Assembly (NCBI RefSeq): GCF_001613065.1
Contig: NZ_BDBQ01000041.1
Coordinates: 1 to 63,103 of the forward strand
DNA length: 63,103 nucleotides
From: Nocardia miyunensis NBRC 108239
Lineage (GTDB): Bacteria; Actinomycetota; Actinomycetes; Mycobacteriales; Mycobacteriaceae
Reading direction: 5' to 3'
The notes under the pieces were generated by a model. It was given only the letters and a program-made list of their open reading frames with translations, made no database searches and was not told the origin of the DNA. Shown in pieces: positions 8,352 to 16,498 of the stretch (positions are counted from its first letter, which is position 1; the number at the start of each line of letters is the position of its first letter). The position numbers and the translations under genes are program-made.

Positions 8352-9665
8352 GTGCCCGCTGAGAACATCATCAACGTCGACGACGACGCCAAGCCGGTAT
8401 TGTCCTACCCCGGTGGCGAGTATCCGATGACCGTCACCAAGGCCGCCGAGGGTAACGACGGGATCGACCTCGGAAAGCTGCTGGCCAGCACCGGGTACGT
8501 CACCTACGACCCCGGTTTCGTGAACACGGCGCCGACCAAGTCGGCGATCACCTACATCGACGGCGAGGCCGGCATCCTGCGCTACCGCGGGTACCCGATC
8601 GAACAGCTCGCCGGGCAGTCCAATTTCATCGAGGTCAGCTATCTGCTGATCTACGGTGAGCTGCCGACCGCGGCCCAGCTCGAGGACTTCACCGACCGGA
8701 TCCGCCGGCACACCCTGCTGCACGAGGACCTCAAGCGCTTCTTCGACGGCTTCCCCCGCAACGCGCACCCGATGCCGGTGCTCTCCAGCGCGGTGAACGC
8801 CCTCTCGGCGTACTACCAGGACTCGCTGGACCCGCGCGATCCCGAGCAGGTCGAGCTGTCCACCATCCGCCTGCTGGCCAAGCTGCCGACCATCGCGGCC
8901 TACGCGTACAAGAAGTCGGTCGGCCAGCCGTTCCTCTACCCGGACAACTCGCTGTCGCTGGTGGAGAACTTCCTGCGGATGACCTTCGGCTTCCCGGCCG
9001 AGCCCTACGAGGTCGACCCGGATGTCGCCGCGGCCCTGGACATGCTGCTGATCCTGCACGCGGACCACGAGCAGAACTGCTCGACCTCCACCGTGCGCCT
9101 GGTCGGCTCCTCGGACGCGAACCTGTTCACCTCGGTCTCCGGCGGCATCAACGCGCTGTGGGGCCCGCTGCACGGCGGCGCCAACCAGGCCGTGCTGGAA
9201 ATGCTGGACGGCATCAAGGATTCCGGCGGCGACGTCAAGGAGTTCGTGCGCAAGGTCAAGAACAAGGAAGACGGCGTGAAGCTGATGGGCTTCGGGCACC
9301 GCGTCTACCGCAACTACGATCCGCGCGCGACCATCGTCAAGAAGACGGCGGACTCGATCCTCACCAAGCTCGGTGTGCAGGATCCGTTGCTGGACATCGC
9401 CAAGGCGCTCGAGGAGGCCGCGCTGACCGACGACTACTTCGTCGAGCGCCGCCTGTACCCGAACGTCGACTTCTACACCGGCGTCATCTACCGGGCGATG
9501 GGCTTCCCCACCCGTATGTTCACCGTGCTGTTCGCCATGGGCCGCCTCCCCGGCTGGATCGCCCACTGGCGTGAGATGCACGGCGAGCCCATGAAGATCG
9601 GCCGCCCCCGCCAGATCTACACCGGCTACGGCGCCCGCGACTTCACCGGGATCTCCGGCCGCTGA
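8352..9665 (+). CDS. gltA2: Citrate synthase (GltA2, hexameric type)
   Basis: First step of the TCA cycle. The 437-residue protein matches actinobacterial GltA2 in length. It has an N-terminal domain of about 55 residues with 'GYVTYDPGFVNTA', then 'ILRYRGYPIEQL', 'GPLHGGANQAVLEML' (active-site His, about residue 274), 'MGFGHRVYRNYDP' (His, about 316) and 'NVDFYTGVIY' with the catalytic Asp (about 373). It starts with GTG after a GAGAGGGA ribosome site. A 17-bp perfect hairpin follows. Codon use is strongly biased to C/G at third positions, fitting high expression. Confidence 0.96.
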   Translation: MPAENIINVDDDAKPVLSYPGGEYPMTVTKAAEGNDGIDLGKLLASTGYVTYDPGFVNTAPTKSAITYIDGEAGILRYRGYPIEQLAGQSNFIEVSYLLIYGELPTAAQLEDFTDRIRRHTLLHEDLKRFFDGFPRNAHPMPVLSSAVNALSAYYQDSLDPRDPEQVELSTIRLLAKLPTIAAYAYKKSVGQPFLYPDNSLSLVENFLRMTFGFPAEPYEVDPDVAAALDMLLILHADHEQNCSTSTVRLVGSSDANLFTSVSGGINALWGPLHGGANQAVLEMLDGIKDSGGDVKEFVRKVKNKEDGVKLMGFGHRVYRNYDPRATIVKKTADSILTKLGVQDPLLDIAKALEEAALTDDYFVERRLYPNVDFYTGVIYRAMGFPTRMFTVLFAMGRLPGWIAHWREMHGEPMKIGRPRQIYTGYGARDFTGISGR

Positions 9666-9677
9666 GACGAATTCGAC

Positions 9678-9714
9678 ACGACGCCCGCCTCCGATGATCG
9701 GAGGCGGGCGTCGT
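9678..9714 (+). terminator. Intrinsic hairpin terminator of gltA2
   Basis: A perfect 17-bp stem (ACGACGCCCGCCTCCGA with its complement) and a TGA loop begin 13 bp after the stop codon. The U-tract is minimal. Confidence 0.75.
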
Positions 9715-9715
9715 C

Positions 9716-10098
9716 ATAGCGTTGATCTCCTCAATTCATAACTGGCCGAGCCGCTTTCGAGCTCAGCTCCGTTCAGCGGCGGCACCCGGTTCGCGGACTC
9801 CGTACGATGCCCCACGGTGAGTCCCGAAACTGCCCGAGTAACAGGGAATTTCGCCGTCATCGACAGCAATCCAGGTCAGCCGTACCGGCGGCGATGTACG
9901 GTCCGGCGACGCGGACTCTGCTACATCACGGGCCCTGGCGTGCCCGGAGAACCGCCGCATCCGGTGGTCCGGCACCGTGCGGGCCGGATCGAGCGGATAT
10001 CCCGGGAACCGAATCGAGGCGCGCCCCGTCTAATCGAATCGAGAGCATGAACGATCCGCCCATCGTCGGGCGGATACCCAAGTCCGTTGGGGGGCTAT
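9716..10098. other. Intergenic, no gene recognised
   Basis: About 380 bp between the gltA2 terminator and the NTPase gene. Short open frames on both strands have no family resemblance and poor codon bias. A G-rich ribosome site lies directly before the NTPase ATG. Nothing else is recognised. Confidence 0.5.
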
Positions 10099-11817
10099 AT
10101 GACAACCGAAGATACCGGTCACGATCGGCAGGTTCACGGTGGGTCGGCGCGCAGCGAGTTCGCGCGGCGGCTCTCGGCGCTGCATCGGGCCGCGGGGGCG
10201 CCCTCGTTACGCAATGTCGCGATGCTGGCCCAGTTGCGGGCCAAGGAGGCCGGGGAGACCCGATCGGCGCTGGCCTCGGCGCAGCGCATCAGCGATTGGC
10301 TCAGCGGGCGCAATGTGCCCGCGCGATTCGAATCGCTGCTGCCGGTGCTACAGGTGCTGGGCGCGCGGGCCAAGCGCCGGACCGGGAATGCGGGCGAGGC
10401 CGTCAACACCCGGGCGTGGCGGATGCTGTGGACGGCGGCGCGGTCGAGTCCGGCCGACGCCACCGGCGCGACGACGCAGCGGCCGTATCCGGTCGGCGAT
10501 TACACCGAGCAGCACGAGGCGATCTTCTTCGGGCGGCGGCGCGCGCTCACCACGCTGCTGACCATGGTCCGGATGTCGGCGACGCCCCAGCGCCGGGCCG
10601 ATGTGATCGTGCTGACCGGCGCGTCGGGCGTGGGCAAGACCTCGCTGCTGCGCGCCGCACTCGTTCCGGCGCTGCGCTCGGAGGGCGGCAGATGGGCGGT
10701 CACGATCCTCACCGCGGGCCGCGACCCGCTCGCCACATCGGCCCGAACCTTCGGCGACACAGCGGATCTCGCCGTCGGCGGGCCGGATCTCGAGGTGGTG
10801 CGGCAATGGGCGGGCGAGGCCAGGCCGGTGCTGATCGTGGACCAGTTCGAACAGCTCTACCGTCCCGAGATCGACCCCACCGAACGCGCGGCCTTGCTGA
10901 TCTGGCTCAAACAGGTGTCCACCATCGGCACCGTGCTGATCTCCATCCGATCCGACGATCTGGTCTCCTGCGCGCAGTACCCGTGGCTCGCGGATGCGGT
11001 GCAGCACAACAGTTTCACGCTGAATCCGATGCTGCGGCCCGAACTCACCTCGGTCATCGTCGGCCCCGTGCGCAGCTGCGGCGCCGCGGTCGATCCGGGG
11101 GTGGTCGATCTGCTGCTCACCGCGCTGGACCCGGATCGGCCGAGCCTGGACAGGACGGTCTCGAGCCCCGGCGAGCTGGCCGTCCTGTCCGCCACCATGC
11201 GGTCGCTGTGGGCCGCGCACACCGGCGAGCGCATCGATGTCGCCGCATATCGGAAGGTCGGCGGGCCGGCCGGGGAGATCGCGCGGATCGCCGAACACCG
11301 CTGGGCCGAGCTGACTCCGGACGAACAGGTCGACGCCCGCCAACTCCTGCTGGCCCTGATCGCCGTGCACCGCGACGGCAGCTATTCCCGGCGGCGCATA
11401 CCGACCGCCGATCTGCTGCGCATCGCCGCCCGGACCGGATCGGGCCGCGATCTGGTCGATCGCCTGATCCGAACGCGGCTGATCGTGGTGGAGGTCCGGC
11501 ACGCCGATCTGCTGCACGACACCCTGCTGAGCTGGGACCGCCTGCGCGGCTGGATCGCGGAGAATCGCGCATTCCTGCTGTGGCGCCAGCGAATCGAGGA
11601 CGACGCGGCCGAATGGTGTTCTGCCGAACGCGATCCCAGCCTGCTCTATCGCGGCAGCCGCCTCACCACCGCGATCCGGCACGCCGATCCCACCGCCAAC
11701 GTCGCGGCGACGGAATTCTTGCGCGCTTCGGCCCGCGCGGAGCTGGGCGGATCCGCATTCGCGGCCGAGCACGATCACCAGACCGGTTACGGCTACCAGA
11801 AAGTCGCCGGACAATGA
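10099..11817 (+). CDS. nSTAND1-type NTPase with N-terminal HTH-like domain, no WD40 repeats
   Basis: STAND-class P-loop switch protein of 572 residues. Residues about 14-95 form the helical HTH-like domain common in this family (ends 'AQRISDWLSGRNVPARFESLLPVL'). The nSTAND1 domain then begins 'PYPVGDYTEQHEAIFFGRRR', with Walker A 'LTGASGVGKTSLLRA', Walker B 'VLIVDQFEQLY' and an arginine strand 'VLISIRSDD'. The winged-helix end 'LLHDTLLSWDRLRGWI' and 'DPSLLYRGSRL' are also typical. Full-length relatives continue into WD40 repeats; here the protein stops about 50 residues after that segment. ATG chosen after GGGGGG. Role unknown; relatives are thought to be signalling or defence switches. Confidence 0.85.
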   Translation: MTTEDTGHDRQVHGGSARSEFARRLSALHRAAGAPSLRNVAMLAQLRAKEAGETRSALASAQRISDWLSGRNVPARFESLLPVLQVLGARAKRRTGNAGEAVNTRAWRMLWTAARSSPADATGATTQRPYPVGDYTEQHEAIFFGRRRALTTLLTMVRMSATPQRRADVIVLTGASGVGKTSLLRAALVPALRSEGGRWAVTILTAGRDPLATSARTFGDTADLAVGGPDLEVVRQWAGEARPVLIVDQFEQLYRPEIDPTERAALLIWLKQVSTIGTVLISIRSDDLVSCAQYPWLADAVQHNSFTLNPMLRPELTSVIVGPVRSCGAAVDPGVVDLLLTALDPDRPSLDRTVSSPGELAVLSATMRSLWAAHTGERIDVAAYRKVGGPAGEIARIAEHRWAELTPDEQVDARQLLLALIAVHRDGSYSRRRIPTADLLRIAARTGSGRDLVDRLIRTRLIVVEVRHADLLHDTLLSWDRLRGWIAENRAFLLWRQRIEDDAAEWCSAERDPSLLYRGSRLTTAIRHADPTANVAATEFLRASARAELGGSAFAAEHDHQTGYGYQKVAGQ

Positions 11818-11902
11818 TCGGCAGCTCCGCGGGGATCGGGCGGGACGTGGCAGGGCGGGTCGCAGCCGGGAAAACCGGGCGCGAGCGGGCACACTGGATG
11901 AA

Positions 11903-13075
11903 ATGACCGACCATCCCGACGAGCGGGCCGAGCAGGGTGCCGACGCACCGAGCGAACCCTCCTCGAACGGAACACGCCGGATGCCGGTCTGGCTGCCGCG
12001 GGCGATGCTGCTGGCCTTCGCGCTGCTGGGCGTCTATCAGATCACCGACTGGGCGGCGCACAAGCTGCTGGGGATCTTCACGATCATGCTGGTCGCGTTC
12101 TTCGTCTCGCTGGCGACCGAACCGGCGGTGAATATGCTCTCCGCGCGGGGAGTGCATCGCGGTCTGGCCACCACGGTGGTGTTCGTGGCGCTCTTCGCCA
12201 GTGTCGCAGGGTTTCTCGCGGCATTGGTGACGCTGCTGGTGGAGACGGTCAGCAACCTGCTGCACGAACTGCCCGGGCTGATCAACCGACTCGTCGAATG
12301 GATCAATCACACCTTCCACCAGCACTTCACGGTGGATCAGCTGCGTGACCGCCTACTGCACGACTCCAATGTGCTCAACAACTACGCCCAGACCGCGGCG
12401 AACAACGCGTGGGGCCTGTCCAGCACGGTGCTCGGCGGATTGGCCCAGGTACTGACGATCGCGCTGTTCAGCATCTACCTCACCGCCGACGGCCCCAAGC
12501 TGCGCCGCACGGTGTGCTCGCTGCTGCCGCCGGCCCGCCAGCGCGAGGTGTTGCACGCCTGGGATCTGGCCATCTCCAAAACCGGCGGATACCTGTACTC
12601 CCGGGCCCTGCTGGCGGTGATCTCCGCACTCGCGCACGGGGTGTTCCTCGAGATCCTCGGGTTGCCCAACGCAGTCGCGCTCGGCGTGTGGTTCGGTGTG
12701 GTGGCCTCGTTCGTCCCGACCGTCGGCACCTATCTCGCGGGCACCCTGCCGGTGCTGGTGGCCCTGACCATCCGGCCGATCGATGCGGTGTGGATCATCG
12801 TGTTCTCGGTCGTCTACCAGTGGTTCCAGGACTATCTGCTGCAACCGCGCATCACCGCCCGCACCGTCGATGTGAACGCGGCGGTGGCACTGCTCGCGGT
12901 ACTGGCGGGCGGCGCCCTGCTGGGCGCGGTCGGCGCGCTGCTGGCGATTCCGGCCACCGCGACGGTGCAGGCGTTCCTGAGCGAATACGTCAGGCGGTAC
13001 GAGGTCGCCGAGGATCCGCGGATCGAACGCACGACCTCCCGTTATCGGCGGCTGTGGCGACGTTCGCGGAAGTAG
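11903..13075 (+). CDS. AI-2E/PerM family transporter (DUF20)
   Basis: The 390-residue membrane protein has a short hydrophilic N-terminus and then paired hydrophobic segments (about 28-95), an extra-membrane helical region (about 100-160), and 4-5 C-terminal helices. The family signature lies near 'GVVASFVPTVGTYLAGTLPVLVAL' and 'YQWFQDYLLQPRI'. Family members move autoinducer-2, Na+/H+ or other solutes; the substrate here is unknown. The gene begins about 85 bp after the NTPase in the same direction and may be co-transcribed. Confidence 0.88.
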   Translation: MTDHPDERAEQGADAPSEPSSNGTRRMPVWLPRAMLLAFALLGVYQITDWAAHKLLGIFTIMLVAFFVSLATEPAVNMLSARGVHRGLATTVVFVALFASVAGFLAALVTLLVETVSNLLHELPGLINRLVEWINHTFHQHFTVDQLRDRLLHDSNVLNNYAQTAANNAWGLSSTVLGGLAQVLTIALFSIYLTADGPKLRRTVCSLLPPARQREVLHAWDLAISKTGGYLYSRALLAVISALAHGVFLEILGLPNAVALGVWFGVVASFVPTVGTYLAGTLPVLVALTIRPIDAVWIIVFSVVYQWFQDYLLQPRITARTVDVNAAVALLAVLAGGALLGAVGALLAIPATATVQAFLSEYVRRYEVAEDPRIERTTSRYRRLWRRSRK

Positions 13076-13313
13076 TCCGGCACGGCCTCGACGCTGCAAG
13101 GTCTTGTTAAGCGCTTGTCGAGTCGGCTGCGGGATCGTCTCCGATGTGAGGTTCGGCGGACCTCACGATCCGGTCACCGGCTCGGCCTGCCTCGGAGGGG
13201 ATGGCAGGACGGCCGGGTGACGGACCGGATCCACCTCGGCAACACCGCGCGGGCGAGGGGGACGGGGCGAAATCGGCGTGCGGAGTCGTCCCGATACGTG
13301 CAAAGGTGCAGGT

Positions 13314-14519
13314 ATGACACAGACGTCGGGGATAACTCTGCGCTCCGGTACCGCGGCCGATGGCGATGCGGTCCGGCTGCTGGGCGATACCGGTTTCGGT
13401 GTGGTGAGCGATCCGGTCGAAAACGAACGGACTCGTCGCCTGTTCTCGCTCGAGAACGGCATCGTGGCGTTGGAGGGTGATCGGGTAGTCGGGTTCACCA
13501 GTGCGTATCCGCAGACGCTGACCGTGCCGGGCGGACATCCGGTCAAGGTGGAGTCGCTCGCGAATGTCACTGTCGCACCGACACATCGGCGTCGCGGCAT
13601 CCTGCGCGCGATGTACACCGAACAGCATCGGCGCACCGAGGAACGCGGACTGCCGCTGACCGTCTTCACGGCCAGTCAGGGCGGCATCTACGGCCGCTTC
13701 GGATACGGCCCGTCGATCTGCGAGCAGCGTATCCGATTCGATCGCCGGTTCGCGCAATTCCATTCCGGCACACCGGATCCGGACGGTGTCGAAATGACCG
13801 CGATCGCCGAGGCCCGGCGCGTCGTACCCGCGATCTACGACCGCTGGCGGCGGGTGCGGCCCGGTGCGCAGTCGCGCCCGGAGCCCGCCTGGGACGCGCT
13901 GTTCGCCGATCATCCGCGCTTCCGCGGCGGCGGGACCGAGTTGTTCGCCTTCACCCACCCCGACGGTTATGCGCTGTACCGCTACCACCGGCGCGAATCC
14001 GGCGCCGCGATCGAGGTGGTGGAACTGCGCGCGGTCACCACGGACGCGCACGCCGCGCTCTGGCGGGCGCTGTGCGCACTCGAACTGTTCGATCGGATCG
14101 AGGCGACGATCGCCCCGGACGACCCGCTCCCGCACCTGTTCACCGATCCGCGCCTGGTCCACACCACGAGCCTGCGCGATGCGCTGTGGTCGCGGCTGAT
14201 GGACGTACCGGCCGCGCTGACCGCCCGCTCGTACCTGGCGGATCTGGATATCGTCGTCGCGGTGCACGACCCGTTCCGCGCGGCGGGCGGCGTCTTCGAG
14301 CTGCGGGTGCGCGAGGGCCGCGCCGAATGCGCGCCGACCACCCGCGAGGCCGACGTCGAACTCGGCATCGACGTCCTGGGCTCGGTCTATCTCGGCGCAC
14401 ACCGAATCCGGAGAATGGCTGCGGCACACCGCATCCGAGCCAAGGACGAGGCGGTACTGCGGGCGCTGGACCTGGCCTTCCAGACCGACCGCGAGCCGGT
14501 TCTCGGCTGGAGTTTCTGA
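13314..14519 (+). CDS. eis: Eis-type GNAT N-acetyltransferase
   Basis: Multidomain acetyltransferase family that acetylates aminoglycosides and other amines at several positions (known for M. tuberculosis Eis). The 401-residue product has the acetyl-CoA site 'ANVTVAPTHRRRGILRAMYTEQH' in the first GNAT domain, 'YGRFGYGPS', a second degenerate GNAT region, and an SCP2-like C-terminal domain. It ends in Phe, and in Eis the C-terminal carboxylate takes part in catalysis. ATG chosen after AAGGTGCAGG; an upstream in-frame start lacks this. The natural substrate cannot be inferred. Confidence 0.9.
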   Translation: MTQTSGITLRSGTAADGDAVRLLGDTGFGVVSDPVENERTRRLFSLENGIVALEGDRVVGFTSAYPQTLTVPGGHPVKVESLANVTVAPTHRRRGILRAMYTEQHRRTEERGLPLTVFTASQGGIYGRFGYGPSICEQRIRFDRRFAQFHSGTPDPDGVEMTAIAEARRVVPAIYDRWRRVRPGAQSRPEPAWDALFADHPRFRGGGTELFAFTHPDGYALYRYHRRESGAAIEVVELRAVTTDAHAALWRALCALELFDRIEATIAPDDPLPHLFTDPRLVHTTSLRDALWSRLMDVPAALTARSYLADLDIVVAVHDPFRAAGGVFELRVREGRAECAPTTREADVELGIDVLGSVYLGAHRIRRMAAAHRIRAKDEAVLRALDLAFQTDREPVLGWSF

Positions 14520-14641
14520 CCGCGCCACCGACCCGGCCGGCTCACCCTCTCGCCCTGCTCCACCGGAACCCGGCACGTCTCGCCGCGGCGGCTCGTTCAG
14601 GTGCGGGCCCGCCGGAGTGGCCTGCCCGGGTGCGCACTGGC

Positions 14642-15052
14642 ATGCTGGAAATCGTGGAGACGATTCGGTTCGTGCTGAATGTGATCTGGCTGGTGCTGGC
14701 CGGTTTCTGGATGGCGCTGGGGTATCTGCTCGCGGGGGTGATCTGCTGCATACTGATCGTCACCTTCCCGTTCGGCGTGGCCTCGTTCCGGATCGCGAAC
14801 TACGTGCTGTGGCCGTTCGGGCGCGAGGTCGTCGCGCGGCCGGGTTCGGGCGCTCCGTCGATGGTCGGAAACGTCATCTGGTTGATCTTCGCCGGATGGT
14901 GGCTGGCCCTGGGGCATCTGCTCACCAGTATTCCGCTGTTCATCTCGATCGTCGGAATACCGTTCGGCTGGGCCAATTTGAAGCTCATCCCGGTGTCGCT
15001 GATGCCGCTGGGCCGCGAAATCGTGCCGAGTGAAAGCGCTTTCGGGCGCTGA
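14642..15052 (+). CDS. YccF domain membrane protein (DUF307)
   Basis: The 136-residue protein consists of two copies of the YccF unit. Each has 'N(V)IWL(V/I)xAGxWxALG', a hydrophobic hairpin and a 'P.G.A..(R/K)' exit ending 'PFGREVV' or 'PLGREIV'. About four membrane segments. The function of the family is unknown. The gene sits between eis (same strand) and the convergent marR gene. Confidence 0.85.
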   Translation: MLEIVETIRFVLNVIWLVLAGFWMALGYLLAGVICCILIVTFPFGVASFRIANYVLWPFGREVVARPGSGAPSMVGNVIWLIFAGWWLALGHLLTSIPLFISIVGIPFGWANLKLIPVSLMPLGREIVPSESAFGR

Positions 15053-15073
15053 GGCCACCCGCGCGGCGCGCCG

Positions 15074-15511
15074 CTATTCCGATTCGTCCACGATCTGGGT
15101 CATGATCCCGACCGCCTCGCGCAGCACGTCGAGCTGAGCGGCGCTCAGGCCGGAGAGCTGGGCGGTCATCCACTCCTCGCGGGCATTGGCCTCGTCGGCG
15201 ATCAACGCCCGGCCCGCGTCGGAGAGCGAGACGATGATCTGGCGGCCATCGGTGGGGTGCGGAGCGCGGTCGACCAACTGCATTTCCGACAACGACGCGA
15301 TCACGCGCGTCATCGAGGGTGGTTGCACTCTTTCCTTGGACGCCAGGGCGCCCGGAGTCATGGAGCCGTCGCGATTGAGGGTCGCCAGGGCCGAGAGCTG
15401 GGTCAGCGAAATCTGAGCCTCGGCGCGGCGACCCCGCAGATGTCGGGTCAGCCGAACCACCGCCAGGGAGAGATCGGCGGCTAGGGCTCGTATATCGGAA
15501 GCCGTTGTCAC
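15074..15511 (-). CDS. MarR family transcriptional regulator
   Basis: The 145-residue winged-helix regulator has 'LTQLSALATLNRDGSMTPGALASKERVQPPSMTRVIASLSEMQLVDRA' as the recognition region and 'PTDGRQIIVSLSDAGRAL' as the wing. It resembles M. tuberculosis Rv0880, which has the same neighbour (DUF2530), as I recall. The GTG start is chosen from family length and a TATCGT -10-like element 8 nt upstream. It is divergent from the DUF2530 gene with a 64-bp gap, so it may autoregulate and control that gene. Ligand unknown. Confidence 0.88.
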   Translation of the reverse strand: MTTASDIRALAADLSLAVVRLTRHLRGRRAEAQISLTQLSALATLNRDGSMTPGALASKERVQPPSMTRVIASLSEMQLVDRAPHPTDGRQIIVSLSDAGRALIADEANAREEWMTAQLSGLSAAQLDVLREAVGIMTQIVDESE

Positions 15512-15562
15512 AGAGCTGAACGATACGTGACACGCCGGACGGGAGCTGTTCGATCGCGACGG

Positions 15563-15568
15563 TATCGT
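15563..15568 (+). promoter_or_regulatory. -10 element for leaderless DUF2530 gene
   Basis: TATCGT lies 7 nt before the GTG start and no ribosome site is seen. Inferred leaderless promoter in the marR intergenic region. Confidence 0.35.
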
Positions 15569-15575
15569 TGGCATC

Positions 15576-15812
15576 GTGACCTCCGACGTGCCCGAGATTC
15601 CGCCGCGCCTGACCGATCCGCGTCCGGTACTGGCCCTCGGCAGCATCCTCTGGGCGATCGCGACGATCGCGGTCTGGGTGAACGACAGCTGGGCGCCCGC
15701 GCGGCCGATCTGTCTGATGGGCTTGGCCGTGGGATTGCTCGGCTACATAATCTTCATGATTCAACGTCGCGGTGCGCGGCGCGGTGACAAGGGTGCGCAG
15801 AAAGGCCTCTGA
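15576..15812 (+). CDS. DUF2530 small membrane protein
   Basis: The 78-residue protein has two hydrophobic segments (about 18-36 and 45-64), a 'PRPVLALGSILWAIATIAVW' first helix and a basic C-terminus (RRGARRGDKGAQK). Family function is unknown. It is divergent from the marR gene, the same pairing as Rv0880/Rv0879c in M. tuberculosis as I recall. GTG start. Confidence 0.85.
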   Translation: MTSDVPEIPPRLTDPRPVLALGSILWAIATIAVWVNDSWAPARPICLMGLAVGLLGYIIFMIQRRGARRGDKGAQKGL

Positions 15813-15871
15813 GGCGGACTTTTTCGCGCTCGCGAATTGACTGTTCGCGTCCTTCCCGCTTAACTGCGTGG

Positions 15872-16498
15872 GTGTCCTCCCGTTTGAGCGTCGAAGAACG
15901 CCGCGCCCACCTTATCGAGGCCGCTATCGGCCTGGCCGAAAAAAAGGGCGTGGCCGGGGTAACCACCCGTGACGTGGCGCAAGCCGCCGGAGTTTCGCTC
16001 GGTGTGGTGCATTACTGTTTCGAAAACAAGGACGCGCTGATGACCGAACTGGTCAAGGCGCTATCGATGGAATTACGTGATTCCGTCGAGACCAACGAAA
16101 CGGTCTGGCAGGGCGTCGGAAGTGGAAAAGAATCGCTTCAAAATCTGGTGCGCGCGAGTCTGGAACTCCTGTGGCTGAACATCGAAGCCACACCCGAACG
16201 ACAGTTGCTCACCTACGAAACCACAACGTATGCACTGCGGGAAAGTGAACAAACTCCGGCAAAACTGGCGATCGCGCGCGAACAATACACATTCAACGAC
16301 TCCACCGTCGGCGATGTCCTCGAACACGCCCGCGACGCCACCGGCACCCGGTGGTCGGTGCCGGTCACCACGCTGAGCCGATTCACCCTCGCCGTCATCG
16401 ACGGCATCGTGCTGCGCTGGCTGGTGGACAACGACAGCGAGGCGGTCCGGGCGCAGCTGGACGTCCTCGCGGAGATGATCACGACGTACGCGCAATAG
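15872..16498 (+). CDS. TetR family transcriptional regulator
   Basis: The 208-residue repressor-type protein has an N-terminal HTH 'GVAGVTTRDVAQAAGVSLGVVHYCFENKDALM' and a ligand-binding C-terminal domain. The basic patch 'SSRLSVEERRAHLIEAAIGLAE' opens the DNA-binding domain. GTG start. The coding region overlaps the 3' end of the convergent ATPase gene by 20 bp. Its target and ligand are unknown; codon use is slightly less GC-biased than in its neighbours. Confidence 0.88.
   Translation: MSSRLSVEERRAHLIEAAIGLAEKKGVAGVTTRDVAQAAGVSLGVVHYCFENKDALMTELVKALSMELRDSVETNETVWQGVGSGKESLQNLVRASLELLWLNIEATPERQLLTYETTTYALRESEQTPAKLAIAREQYTFNDSTVGDVLEHARDATGTRWSVPVTTLSRFTLAVIDGIVLRWLVDNDSEAVRAQLDVLAEMITTYAQ

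Noticed and set aside
8277..9581. 434-codon minus-strand frame across gltA2
   Set aside because: It is exactly antisense to a certain citrate synthase gene, is His/Gln/Gly-rich nonsense, and reflects GC-rich third positions.
9763..10050. Small frames between gltA2 and the NTPase gene
   Set aside because: Arg/Pro-rich, no ribosome site, no conservation character.
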